From contig NZ_PKHX01000004.1 in the NCBI RefSeq assembly GCF_002848005.1, positions 1-64,000 of the forward strand: a stretch of DNA of 64,000 nt. The letters are read 5' to 3'. Source of the DNA: Varibaculum cambriense (GTDB lineage: Bacteria; Actinomycetota; Actinomycetes; Actinomycetales; Actinomycetaceae). Shown piece after piece: positions 1 through 7,678 of this stretch. The notes beneath the pieces were generated by a model, which saw only the letters and a program-made list of their open reading frames with translations, was not told the origin of the DNA and searched no databases. Positions within the stretch are counted from its first letter, which is position 1. The number at the start of each line of letters is the position of its first letter. The translations under genes were made by a program, and so were the position numbers.

Positions 1-39
1 AACGAATACCGGCAACACGCACTAACCACCATCGGATAG
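1..39 (+). other. Possible 3' tail of a gene truncated by the window edge
   Basis: The first thirteen codons read NEYRQHALTTIG followed by TAG in frame 1. This may be the C-terminus of a gene that lies left of the window, or a chance frame. Nothing identifies the product. Bases 40-72 between this stop and the insertion sequence show no feature. Confidence 0.2.
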
Positions 40-120
40 AATCACACTGTCCAAGAATTGGGGTTCAGTACAGAAGTGTCCTGGGTTTTGTTCCTAGTTG
101 TTTTTGAGAGGATTAGGGAT

Positions 121-438
121 ATGTCTAAGAGGTATTGTCAGGATTTTAAGGATCGTGCGGTGCGGTTGCTTTCTGATCGGTTGGCTGCTGATCGTTCGTG
201 TTCGCAGTGGCAGGCAGTCCGTGAGATTGCTCCGAAGCTGGGGATCGCAAACGAGTCACTGCGCCGCTGGTATGAGCAGCATCTTGTGAACACGGGTGGG
301 CGGCAGGGGATGACCCGTGAAGAGCATGAGGAAATCAAACGACTTAAGCGTGAGGTTGCCGAGCTGAGGCGGGCGAATGAGATTTTGAAAACTGCTTCGG
401 CTTTTTTCGCAGCGGAGCTCGACCGACCGGCCCGATGA
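121..438 (+). CDS. IS3-family transposase OrfA
   Basis: Small DNA-binding subunit of the IS3 transposase, 105 residues from the ATG at 121. This start is chosen because GAGAGG lies at 106-111 and the protein then begins MSKRYCQDFKDRAV, the usual OrfA opening. The N-terminal half is a helix-turn-helix (about residues 8-55, with KLGIANESLRRW). The C-terminal half is a heptad-rich coiled coil (EEIKRLKREVAELRRANEIL). It stops at TGA 436-438, which overlaps the ATG of orfB. The full transposase is expected to be an OrfAB fusion made by -1 slippage on T TTT TTC at 402-408; OrfA alone usually acts as a repressor or modulator. Confidence 0.85.
   Translation: MSKRYCQDFKDRAVRLLSDRLAADRSCSQWQAVREIAPKLGIANESLRRWYEQHLVNTGGRQGMTREEHEEIKRLKREVAELRRANEILKTASAFFAAELDRPAR
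402..408 (+). promoter_or_regulatory. Probable -1 ribosomal slippery heptamer of the IS
   Basis: In the orfA frame the codons are GCT TTT TTC, giving the heptamer T TTT TTC, which matches X XXY YYZ. Slipping back one base enters the orfB frame, which is open from here through 435 with no stop. This yields a fused OrfAB reading of about 408 residues from the start at 121. Frameshifting in this position is established for IS3 elements; the efficiency here is unknown. Confidence 0.65.
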
Positions 439-1346
439 TGATTGCTTATATTGACGAATATAGGGGTCGTTTCGGGGTCGAGCCGATTTGCCGGACACTG
501 GGGGCTAGCCTGGAAGGAGGGTTTATTACCTCTCGCGGCTACCGTGCTGCTAAGAGCAGACCAGCAAGCGCTAGAAGCATTCGTGATCGGATACTTGCTA
601 GGGAGTTGGCAACTATTCACGCTCATAATTTCGGGGTTTACGGGATACGTAAGATGTGGCATGCAGCCAGGCGCGCGGGCTGGGATATTGGCCGTGACCA
701 GGTTGCTAGGATTATGAGGATCGCTGGGATTGCTGGTGTTCGCCGGGGACGCACAGCAATAACAACCAGACCCGCTCAAGTACCAGATTCTCGCCCGGAT
801 TTGGTGAATCGGCAGTTCACGGCCAGTAGGCCCAACGAACTGTGGGTTGCTGATATAACGTATGTGCGAACCCTATCCGGGTTCGTGTATACAGCATTCG
901 TCACTGACGTGTTCTCCAGGAAGATTGTGGGCTGGGCAAGCAGATCGACTATGAAAACAGAGGCATTGCCGCTGGAAGCGTTAGAGCAGGCAATCATGAA
1001 CGCTAAAGAACATCTGTCTGGCTTGGTCCACCACTCAGATCACGGATCTCAGTACACGAGTATTACCTATAACGACAAACTCGCTCACTGGGGAATCAAA
1101 CCCTCCACCGGGACCGTGGGAGATAGCTACGATAACGCGCTAGCCGAAGCGGTCAACGGTCTATACAAGACTGAGTTAATCAGCTCTCGTACCTGGCACT
1201 GTTGTAACCAGGTCGAGCGGATCACCCTGAACTGGGTGTACTGGTGGAACAACCACCGCCTACACGAAGCACTCGGATACAGAACCCCCAGCGAGATAAT
1301 CACCAGCTATAATCAAACACGGGTCAGCTCGCTGACCCCCGTATAA
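435..1346 (+). CDS. IS3-family transposase OrfB (rve integrase core)
   Basis: Catalytic part of the IS3 transposase, 303 residues. It has an HTH_21-like N-terminus and an RNase H-fold integrase core. The DDE triad is visible: D140 (ELWVADITYV), D202 (HHSDHGSQY) and E238 (NALAEAVNG), with exactly 35 residues between the second D and the E. The C-terminus (WWNNHRLHEALGYRTPSE) is complete for the family, so the element looks potentially active. It lies -1 relative to orfA and the two overlap by 4 bases. The frame is already open upstream of its ATG through the slippery site, which supports translation as an OrfAB fusion. Confidence 0.9.
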   Translation: MMIAYIDEYRGRFGVEPICRTLGASLEGGFITSRGYRAAKSRPASARSIRDRILARELATIHAHNFGVYGIRKMWHAARRAGWDIGRDQVARIMRIAGIAGVRRGRTAITTRPAQVPDSRPDLVNRQFTASRPNELWVADITYVRTLSGFVYTAFVTDVFSRKIVGWASRSTMKTEALPLEALEQAIMNAKEHLSGLVHHSDHGSQYTSITYNDKLAHWGIKPSTGTVGDSYDNALAEAVNGLYKTELISSRTWHCCNQVERITLNWVYWWNNHRLHEALGYRTPSEIITSYNQTRVSSLTPV

Positions 1347-1371
1347 GAAGCGGAACAAAACCCAGTACGCT

Positions 1372-1455
1372 TCACTATGGGACAACGCCATCGATTACGA
1401 CCCCAAATACCAAGACGGATCCCTACACATCCGCAAAGGCTGGGCAGGCCACTAA
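1372..1455 (+). pseudogene. C-terminal fragment of an unknown gene
   Basis: Immediately right of the insertion sequence a frame reads SLWDNAIDYDPKYQDGSLHI and continues through RKGWAGH to TAA at 1453-1455. It has no start and its upstream part would run into the insertion sequence, so it looks like the tail of a gene cut by the IS or by a rearrangement. I do not recognise the family. Confidence 0.35.
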
Positions 1456-1848
1456 ACCACCCCGACACGCCCGGCAAAAGACACACATTTGGGTATTAAC
1501 CCCATTCAGCCGGTCTTTGAACGCCTCCACCATTGCATCGCTGAGCTGCTGAGACGGCACTTTCACATAGCCGGAGGTTTCATCGTATTTCGGATAGTTA
1601 TAACGCCACTTGTCATAATCCTCACGGCTAATGTCCCCATTGCGGAGCTTTTCAGGCTGTTCTGCCCACGCATTTAGTGTTTCGGAAAACTCAGCGGCGT
1701 CCTTCTCCTTCCGGGGATCAACACGCAGGGAAACACCGTTCTCACCGCTTTCAATTGTCAGGCCGTAGCGATCCTCCAAGGTAAACAGGGTGGGCATCAG
1801 ACCGAGATAGCTGTCAATGTCCGGCACCGACAGCGCCAACGGCGACAC
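1423..1848 (-). pseudogene. Truncated gene of mobile-element origin
   Basis: Reading leftward, the frame encodes SPLALSVPDIDSYLGLMPTL and then a charged stretch (RKEKDAAEF, EKLRNGDISREDYDKWRYNY, KVPSQQLSDAMVEAFKDRL). The style is that of accessory proteins of Firmicutes conjugative elements, but I cannot name the family. The GTG at 1848 has no Shine-Dalgarno sequence and the frame continues upstream only to a stop near 1880, so the N-terminus is probably missing. The last residues (from about 1480 leftward, Cys-rich) look like read-through into unrelated DNA. It is best treated as a fragment. Confidence 0.4.
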
Positions 1849-1897
1849 ACCCAGCGCAAGGCGTAGAAATACAAATTATGAAAGGTAGGAACAGACA

Positions 1898-2274
1898 ATG
1901 ACAAAGACGATTTTTGCAGAAATGGGCGGTACTTACACGCAGGTTGGGGATTATCTTCTCCCCGATCTGAAGCTGCCCGAAGAAGAACAGCAGCCCATCG
2001 GCGTGTGGGGACAGCGCCACTGGCGTTACCTGAAGGAGCATCGCCGGGCAAGCTATGCACCCTGCTCACCAGCGGAAAATTGAACAGCTACCTTGCCGAT
2101 ATCGACCGTCAGGCGGAGGAAATGTTTCTTCGGCTGGTAAAACAGATGGCAGAGATGGAAGGTGTCACAGAGCAACTCAAGGCAGACAACCAAATAGAGT
2201 GGGTCGGCAGAATGAATAACATCCGAAACAGGGCTATGGAGATCGTAAATACTGAACTGATTTACACAGTATAA
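1898..2274 (+). pseudogene. tnpV: tnpV-like transposon gene, frameshifted
   Basis: The first frame (from ATG 1898, preceded by AAAGGTAGG) reads MTKTIFAEMGGTYTQVGDYL and continues to about residue 53. The homologous reading then resumes one frame back as LLTSGKLNSYLADIDRQAEE and ends at TAA 2272-2274. Together they make one TnpV-type protein of about 125 residues, a small accessory protein of Tn4451-like and related Firmicutes transposons. The change between about 2055 and 2063 fits loss of one base in AGCTATGCACCCTGCTC. No slippery heptamer is present there, so this is decay or a sequencing error rather than programmed frameshifting. Confidence 0.7.
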
Positions 2275-2279
2275 GCGCA

Positions 2280-2314
2280 ACGGCGGCAGGGATCTCTACC
2301 CGCCGTCGTTTTTT
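2280..2314 (+). terminator. Rho-independent terminator after tnpV relic
   Basis: ACGGCGG (2280-2286) pairs with CCGCCGT (2300-2306) across a 13-base loop and is followed by CG and six T residues (2309-2314). It ends transcription from the tnpV relic just before the restriction-modification promoter. Confidence 0.75.
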
Positions 2315-2347
2315 CATGAGGAAATCTAACGAAGTCGTGAGACGCAC

Positions 2348-2399
2348 TTGCTTATTTGCTGATTATCTGCTATAAAAAGACAACCCAATTATGTGTTGT
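2348..2399 (+). promoter_or_regulatory. Promoter and candidate operator of the R-M operon
   Basis: TTGCTT (2348-2353), a 17-base spacer and TATAAA (2371-2376) form a good sigma-70-type promoter. Over the predicted start point lies the inverted repeat ACAAC (2380-2384), ten bases, GTTGT (2395-2399). Because the first gene has its own N-terminal HTH, this repeat is a plausible autoregulatory operator. The operator role is inference. Confidence 0.5.
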
Positions 2400-2426
2400 T
2401 GGAATCAAGTGACAGGAGGCTACACA

Positions 2427-3668
2427 GTGGCTGTTTGTTACAATAATCTTTGGAAGTTACTTATTGATCGGGATATGAATAAAACTGAATTAAAAGAGGC
2501 AGCGGGAGTCAGTTTCAATGTTATGGCTCGTATGGGGAAGAATGAACCGGTTTCTTTTGAAAGTATAGAGAAGATTTGTGTTGCTTTGCAATGTAATATT
2601 GGCGATATTATGGCATTTTCTGAGGATCAGCCACCAGTTGAAGCGAAGAAGTTTACTACAATAGAGCTTTTTGCCGGAGCTGGTGGACTTGCTCTTGGTA
2701 TTGAAGAAGCGGGATTTCATACTCTTGGATTAGTGGAGTTTGACAAAGACGCTGCAGATACACTCAAATGCAACCGTCCCAATTGGCGAGTTATCAATGA
2801 TGATATAGCAAATATTTCTTGTCTTGATTTGCAAGAGTATTTTGGATTGCAAAAAGGAGAACTTGACCTGCTATCTGGAGGAGCACCTTGCCAAAGCTTT
2901 TCGTATGCAGGAAAGAGATTAGGTCTCGAGGATGCAAGAGGCACGCTTTTTTACCATTACGCAAAATTCTTAGAGCAATTGCAGCCTAAAATGTTCTTGT
3001 TTGAGAATGTGAGAGGTCTTCTCACACACGATAAAGGTCGTACCTATGGAACGATTAAGGAAATCTTTGAGAGCACTGGATATACAATTCAAAAAAGGAT
3101 ACTAAATGCTTGGGACTATGGTGTAGCACAAAAGCGTGAGCGCTTAATAACCATTGGCATCCGCAACGACTTGGTAGACAGGATTTCTTTTGATTTTCCT
3201 GCACCTCATAAGTATAAGCCTGTACTGCGGGATATCCTTCTTGACTGTCCTAAAAGCGAAGGCACACCGTATTCAGATTACAAGAAAAAGATTTTTGAGC
3301 TCGTTCCACCGGGCGGATATTGGAGAGACATCCCCGAAGATATTGCCAAGGAATATATGAAGAGTTGCTGGTATATGGAAGGTGGCAGAACCGGAATTCT
3401 AAGAAGACTTAGCCTTGATGAACCTTCTCTTACGGTATTGACTTCACCGAGCCAAAAGCAAACAGATCGCTGCCATCCTTTGGAGGCCAGGCCTTTTACA
3501 ATACGAGAGAATGCCCGTTGTCAGAGCTTCCCTGATGATTGGCAGTTCTGTGGCAGCGTAGGTTCCCAATATAAGCAGGTCGGCAATGCCGTCCCGGTAA
3601 ATTTAGCATTTGAGATTGGCGAAAAAATAAAAGAAGCATTGGAGGGATTGCAGCAATGTGGAATTTAA
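2427..3668 (+). CDS. DNA cytosine-5 methyltransferase with N-terminal HTH
   Basis: Modification enzyme of a type II restriction system, 413 residues from GTG 2427. This start is chosen because AGGAGG (2414-2419) lies seven bases upstream, whereas the earlier ATG at 2391 has no such signal. Residues 1-65 form an XRE/Cro-like HTH. The 5-methylcytosine catalytic domain follows: motif I FAGAGG (82-87), motif IV GGAPCQSFS with nucleophile C155, motif VI ENV, motif VIII QKRER and motif X VGNAVP. An HTH fused to a C5 methyltransferase is known from M.EcoRII/M.SsoII-type enzymes, where it represses its own promoter. Its 3' end overlaps the endonuclease gene by 13 bases. The expected target, from the partner enzyme, is GGNCC. 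Confidence 0.9.
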   Translation: MAVCYNNLWKLLIDRDMNKTELKEAAGVSFNVMARMGKNEPVSFESIEKICVALQCNIGDIMAFSEDQPPVEAKKFTTIELFAGAGGLALGIEEAGFHTLGLVEFDKDAADTLKCNRPNWRVINDDIANISCLDLQEYFGLQKGELDLLSGGAPCQSFSYAGKRLGLEDARGTLFYHYAKFLEQLQPKMFLFENVRGLLTHDKGRTYGTIKEIFESTGYTIQKRILNAWDYGVAQKRERLITIGIRNDLVDRISFDFPAPHKYKPVLRDILLDCPKSEGTPYSDYKKKIFELVPPGGYWRDIPEDIAKEYMKSCWYMEGGRTGILRRLSLDEPSLTVLTSPSQKQTDRCHPLEARPFTIRENARCQSFPDDWQFCGSVGSQYKQVGNAVPVNLAFEIGEKIKEALEGLQQCGI

Positions 3669-4468
3669 GCTTTATTTCGGAGCAGGAATTCACAGATCAC
3701 GTAAAGGCAACCATTGAAAAATATGGCGAGAAGCTGGAATCTTTTGATCTTAAGAGATTCAATAAAAATATCATTGACCCCATCAAGCTGATTTTCGATA
3801 AAACAGTTTATCATTCCTCTTGGGACGAAATCGTAAGCAACGAAATTTTTAGACAGCGTGACAAATCCAATAACAATGATATTGGTTATTTCCATCAGCG
3901 TATTTTTCAGTACATAGTAAATTGTCACGTTCCGCCGAACGGCGAGGAAGGCGGTTGGGATGTGATTTACGAAAATGCAGATGGTATTCCAATCCCCGAT
4001 GCCGGAAGCGTCCACAAAGTGTATGTTGAGATGAAAAACAAGCATAACACAATGAACTCTGCATCGGCAGGAAAAACATTTATTAAGATGCAGAACCAAC
4101 TGCTCAATGACGATGATTGTGCCTGCTTCTTGGTAGAAGCTATCGCCCAACGATCACAGAATATAAAGTGGGAAACTACAGTTGATAAGCGTAAAGTTGG
4201 GCACAAGCTGATTCGCAGAGTCAGTCTTGACCAGTTTTATGCTCTTGTAACCGGACAAGATGATGCATTTTATCAGATGTGTATGGTTCTTCCCTCGGTT
4301 ATCGAAAAGGCGGTCAAAGATCTCGATGGCACGCTCGTTCCGCACGATACTGTTATCGACGATTTGAGGGAACTGGCATCAAAACAAAACATCGAATCTG
4401 AAGACTTGGCAATAGCAATGGCGGCTTATATGCTCGGATTTGGTAGCTATAAGGGGTTTGCAAAGTGA
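3656..4468 (+). CDS. Eco47II/Sau96I-type restriction endonuclease
   Basis: 270-residue type II endonuclease. The sequence carries the Eco47II family signatures NIIDPIKLIFD, EIFRQRDK, IGYFHQRIFQYI and YVEMKNKHNTMNS. The PD-(D/E)XK-like centre is probably D102 (GGWDV) with E125-x-K127 (VEMKN). Family members (Eco47II, Sau96I) recognise GGNCC, so this specificity is expected here but not proven. The start codon lies inside the end of the methyltransferase gene, so the two are translationally linked, which keeps modification ahead of restriction. The gene is AT-rich compared with the chromosome on the right, fitting horizontal transfer. Confidence 0.88.
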   Translation: MWNLSFISEQEFTDHVKATIEKYGEKLESFDLKRFNKNIIDPIKLIFDKTVYHSSWDEIVSNEIFRQRDKSNNNDIGYFHQRIFQYIVNCHVPPNGEEGGWDVIYENADGIPIPDAGSVHKVYVEMKNKHNTMNSASAGKTFIKMQNQLLNDDDCACFLVEAIAQRSQNIKWETTVDKRKVGHKLIRRVSLDQFYALVTGQDDAFYQMCMVLPSVIEKAVKDLDGTLVPHDTVIDDLRELASKQNIESEDLAIAMAAYMLGFGSYKGFAK

Positions 4469-4507
4469 TTTTTCGCATTCCATTCACAAGCATCAGGTCG
4501 TAATAAA

Positions 4508-5257
4508 ATGAGTAGAGAAATGCAAATACTGGAGTTTATAGAAAAAACCGATTTATCCAAACAAAGCGAATGCGAAAAAGCCAAACTCCTTTGCTTCTAT
4601 CATTACAAGGAAACTGGGGAATCTGTTTTTTCTATGCCATTAATATCTGACTTGTTTATCCAGTGTGCATTCAATGCTCCTAATAGTTCAAGATTAAAAG
4701 GCAAATTGACAAGAGGAAAAGAAAAAGCTTTCATTAATTCTAAAGGACAGGCCACAACAATAGAGTTCGTACCTGCAATCTTGCAAAGTATGGAGAAAAT
4801 GCAAGGAGCATTATGGGAAGATTATACTACGATTGAATCTGATAGTGAGTTAATTGACGAGAAAAAGTTTATTGGAAAAAGGAACTACTTGGATCGACTC
4901 ATTCGACAGGTAAATTGTTCGTATGCCAGCAATTGCTATGATGCCGCAGCAGTTTTGATGCGCAGGTTGTTCGAGGTGCTGCTTGTTCTGTCATATCAAC
5001 ACTTTGGAATAGATGATCGGATAAAGGACTCATCAGGAAAAGGCTATATTATGCTTGAAGGAATTGTAAAAGATGCTAAGAATAATTCGACACTTAAGCT
5101 TTCGAGAATAAAAAACGAGTTTGATACATTCCGTATGGTTGGAAATTTTTCAGCGCACAACATTACATATACTGCAGGAAAAAAGGATATTGATGACATA
5201 AAAATCAACTATCGAGTTATGCTCGAAGAATTATATAATAAGGCAGGGCTGTTTTAA
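4508..5257 (+). CDS. HEPN/DUF4145-like protein of unknown function
   Basis: 249 residues, third gene of the restriction operon, 39 bases after the endonuclease. I do not recognise a named function. The C-terminal half (about 130-245) is all-helical, with YDAAAVLMRRLFEVLLVLSY and later FRMVGNFSAHN. This resembles the DUF4145/HEPN-like fold found in many defence-associated proteins. The putative motif is R209-x7-H217, longer than the canonical HEPN R-x4-6-H, so RNase activity is uncertain. The N-terminal third looks like a small helical or HTH region (residues 1-80). No strong Shine-Dalgarno sequence precedes the ATG. Its stop overlaps the next start (TAATG), so the two downstream genes are likely made together. 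Confidence 0.75.
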   Translation: MSREMQILEFIEKTDLSKQSECEKAKLLCFYHYKETGESVFSMPLISDLFIQCAFNAPNSSRLKGKLTRGKEKAFINSKGQATTIEFVPAILQSMEKMQGALWEDYTTIESDSELIDEKKFIGKRNYLDRLIRQVNCSYASNCYDAAAVLMRRLFEVLLVLSYQHFGIDDRIKDSSGKGYIMLEGIVKDAKNNSTLKLSRIKNEFDTFRMVGNFSAHNITYTAGKKDIDDIKINYRVMLEELYNKAGLF

Positions 5258-6228
5258 TGGGAGAAAAATCTGAAATTCGGGTTCAATTTGAAATTGGAGA
5301 AATTAAATTTGAAGCAGAGGGATCTGCTGAATTAGTGGAAAGGGAGCGGAGCATTTTCAATAATACCCTCTTACCAGCTGCAATTGATGCGATTGTGCGT
5401 ACTCGCAGTGTGGCACAACAATCCTCTGTGTATATGCAAACGGCAGCCTCACAACAGCCTCCTATATTAGCTTCAACAAATGAGTTACTACCAGAAGCAG
5501 TGGGGTTAGAGACAGAAGCGGATTTATCCCGTGTTACACTTGTGTCATTTATAAAGAAATATGGCTCTTTGACCGAATCGGATTTCGTGCTTTTTTCGGC
5601 GTACTTTGACGAATTGAAAAATAAAACTAGCTATTTCACAAAGGATGATGCAGATAAATACTATGATGAGGCACGAAAAGCTAAGCCTCAAAATATAAGT
5701 ATGTGCTTGAATCGATTGGCACAAAAGGGACTCATAATAGATGCTACCGATGTTGAGCAAAAAAGTCCAAAACCATATAGAGTATCCAGTGAAGGAATAG
5801 AGTATATCCGTAATTACAGCCCAAAGAATGCCACCGAGAAGAAAGCTACATCTTCGAAAAAAAGCCGCAAACGTCATTCAAAAGAAAAATCGGTGTATGC
5901 CGATATTAACTGCGACGAATTGAATCTAACATCTTACCCGTCTGTCAAAGAATTAAAAGATTTCAAAGAAAAGATGCTACTTGTTCTATATATTGTCACA
6001 AAAGAGCAGAAGGGTGAGTGGTTTACAACCGATGATGTCCTTTGCCTTTTAACAGATATCTTTGGCGAAGCAGCAACCAAAGATCAGGTAAATGGTGTCT
6101 TTAGCCGTGAAAAGTTGTGGTTCAAAACAAAAAAAGAAGACAACCGCACAAAGAGAAAGTTGCTAAATCAGGGAATTAGTTTTGCAGAGTCTTTGAAAGC
6201 AACCGATTCTTCTATGACAACAAAATGA
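5257..6228 (+). CDS. Double winged-helix protein of unknown function
   Basis: 323 residues, last gene of the restriction operon. Three parts are visible. Residues 1-45 alternate hydrophobic and charged residues (VQFEIGEIKFEAEGSAELVE), a likely small beta domain. Residues about 90-185 look like a winged helix (VSFIKKYGSL, then NISMCLNRLAQKGLI). A strongly basic linker (KKATSSKKSRKRHSKEK, about 195-215) leads to a second winged-helix-like region (about 225-310, FTTDDVLCLL). No catalytic motif is seen. The layout suggests a nucleic-acid-binding or sensing partner of the HEPN-like protein. The ATG overlaps the preceding TAA. Function is unassigned. Confidence 0.7.
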   Translation: MGEKSEIRVQFEIGEIKFEAEGSAELVERERSIFNNTLLPAAIDAIVRTRSVAQQSSVYMQTAASQQPPILASTNELLPEAVGLETEADLSRVTLVSFIKKYGSLTESDFVLFSAYFDELKNKTSYFTKDDADKYYDEARKAKPQNISMCLNRLAQKGLIIDATDVEQKSPKPYRVSSEGIEYIRNYSPKNATEKKATSSKKSRKRHSKEKSVYADINCDELNLTSYPSVKELKDFKEKMLLVLYIVTKEQKGEWFTTDDVLCLLTDIFGEAATKDQVNGVFSREKLWFKTKKEDNRTKRKLLNQGISFAESLKATDSSMTTK

Positions 6229-6429
6229 CAACAGGAATTATGATACATCATATTTCCTGGATAATCTAAGTAATCCTGATAATCGAAGCTAAGCCATCTA
6301 TACAAAATCGTTTAGGTTATGGTTTCAGGGACCGAGTGGGAGTAGAGAAGGGTTTGCACTGCTCCAGGGGGCTTAATGATAGGTGATGATAAAATGCTCG
6401 ATGTCGTAGTTACGTCGAAAGGTTAATCG
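6229..6429. other. Right border of the accessory island
   Basis: About 200 bases with no gene. Composition moves from AT-rich island DNA to the chromosomal pattern. Two imperfect direct copies of TCCTG(G)ATAATC lie at 6255-6266 and 6274-6284. GATAAAAT at 6388-6395 could be a -10 element for the frame starting at 6430, but no matching -35 is obvious. The exact junction cannot be placed from this sequence alone. Confidence 0.35.
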
Positions 6430-7662
6430 TTGAGTACTCCTATCCATCCAGACTCCTAAAATCCTGGGTCTGCATCATTAGAACCTGAATCAAGCAATAC
6501 TCCTAACATTCCTACTGGTGAGTAAACTAACCCTAATCCATCATTGCCGCTGCCAGCTCCAGCAACTGGGATGAATTCTCCAATGCCTCCTCCTGCGGGA
6601 ATGGTTCCTCCACCTCCTCCTGGTGGTTTCCCGCCTCCTGGTGCGCCAGGTGGTTATCCACCCTACCCTCAGCAACCTGGATTTGGAACGCAGCCGGTAT
6701 GCAATGCTGCCAATTCAATGTCAGCCGGGCGGAATCCCTATCCGCAGACAGGATATGAACCGCTCAATCAATTTGGCGTTTATCCAGTCTACCCAGGTAA
6801 TAGTGCCGGATATCCTGGAATGAAGAAACCGGCAGGAGATTTTGCTCTGGCATTGAAAGCTATTTGGCCAACTTTTACAGGAATGCACAAATCTGAAGGA
6901 CAACTCCGGGTAAAAGCTAACTCCCAGTTGAAACACTGGTGGTGGGTCATGATGCTGCTATTTGCTCTTGTAGCTGGACTGTCTTCCCCTGTGCTCCTTG
7001 CTCGCAGTGCAGATATTTTCTCTGGAGGAATACTGGGGGCTTCCGGATACGGAACCTATAGTGTCTTGTACTTCGCGCAATGGTTACTTTGCTTTGTTAT
7101 GTTCACACTGGTGGCGTTCGCGGCTGTGATTCTGCGGGCGGTATTAGCCTTAGCGGCTGCCCGCACCAAGCAAACTTCGGTTTCGTTTACCCAGGTAGCT
7201 TCGACAGTTGCTACTGGGCTGGTATTGCCCACTTTTGTGCTGTCATTGATACTCTTAATCGCCCTGCTCCCAATTCCCGTTTTGACCACCATAATGATAC
7301 TGGTGCTGCAATTGCTGCTTTCGGCATCCTTCTTGATGATGGAATTGCTGGTTTTCGGAGGCTTAAAAGACCTATATCCGAAAGATAAAAGCCCCGAAAT
7401 GCGTCATACGGTTTTCTTTGTTATCTGGACTTTGTGTGCGTCATTGGTAATCGGAATGTTTGCAGTTCCTACCGGATCGTACGCGCTTTACTCTAGCGCA
7501 AAATCTGCCGTACAAGACAGTGTTCAAAATGAACTCAATAATTTGAATGATTTAGAGCGGTTATTCGGTAACTAATTCAACGCTGGTAGCGATATTTTTA
7601 GCGAAGTGCTGCGACCTGATCTGACCCTGGATAGCATGGAAGAGGACAATCTGAAAGGCTAA
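6430..7662 (+). pseudogene. Proline-rich membrane protein frame with three TAA stops
   Basis: GAAAGG (6417-6422) stands seven bases before TTG 6430, and one frame runs from there to TAA 7660-7662 (411 codons). It is interrupted by TAA at 6457-6459, 6523-6525 and 7573-7575, each one C-to-T change from CAA (Gln). The reading on both sides of each stop is consistent: a hydrophilic Ser/Pro-rich start (STPIHPDS, NPGSASLEPESS), a Pro/Gly-rich tract (PPPPPGGFPPPG), then about five membrane segments and an acidic tail (FNAGSDIFSEVLRPDLTL). The uninterrupted part (6526-7572) could still be translated from TTG 6544 or ATG 6571, giving a shortened membrane protein. The intact protein would be a polytopic membrane protein of unknown function with a cytoplasmic proline-rich head. 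Confidence 0.65.
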
Positions 7663-7678
7663 TGAAAGGAAAGCACTC

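Larger units (their letters stand above)
73..1374 (+). mobile_element. IS3-family insertion sequence
   Basis: About 1.3 kb bounded by imperfect inverted repeats of about 23 bp. The left copy (73-95) and the reverse complement of the right copy (1352-1374) share GAAG, then CTGGGTTTTGTTCC, with two mismatches. It contains overlapping orfA and orfB with the DD35E transposase layout and a probable -1 frameshift site, as is standard for IS3. I could not find a clear target-site duplication, so the exact ends are approximate and the element may have been rearranged with its flanks. Both flanks look like fragments rather than intact genes. Confidence 0.85.

Noticed and set aside
138..779. A 213-residue reverse frame across the insertion sequence
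   Set aside because: It is a complementary-strand shadow of orfA/orfB; no start signal and low-complexity Ser-rich sequence.
2040..2065. Programmed frameshift in tnpV
   Set aside because: No X XXY YYZ heptamer or stimulatory stem is present; a one-base loss explains the frames.
6457..7575. Recoding or read-through of TAA in the proline-rich membrane gene
   Set aside because: TAA ends many intact genes here (for example purM, pgk and mltG), so genome-wide recoding is excluded; local read-through of three TAA codons is unlikely.
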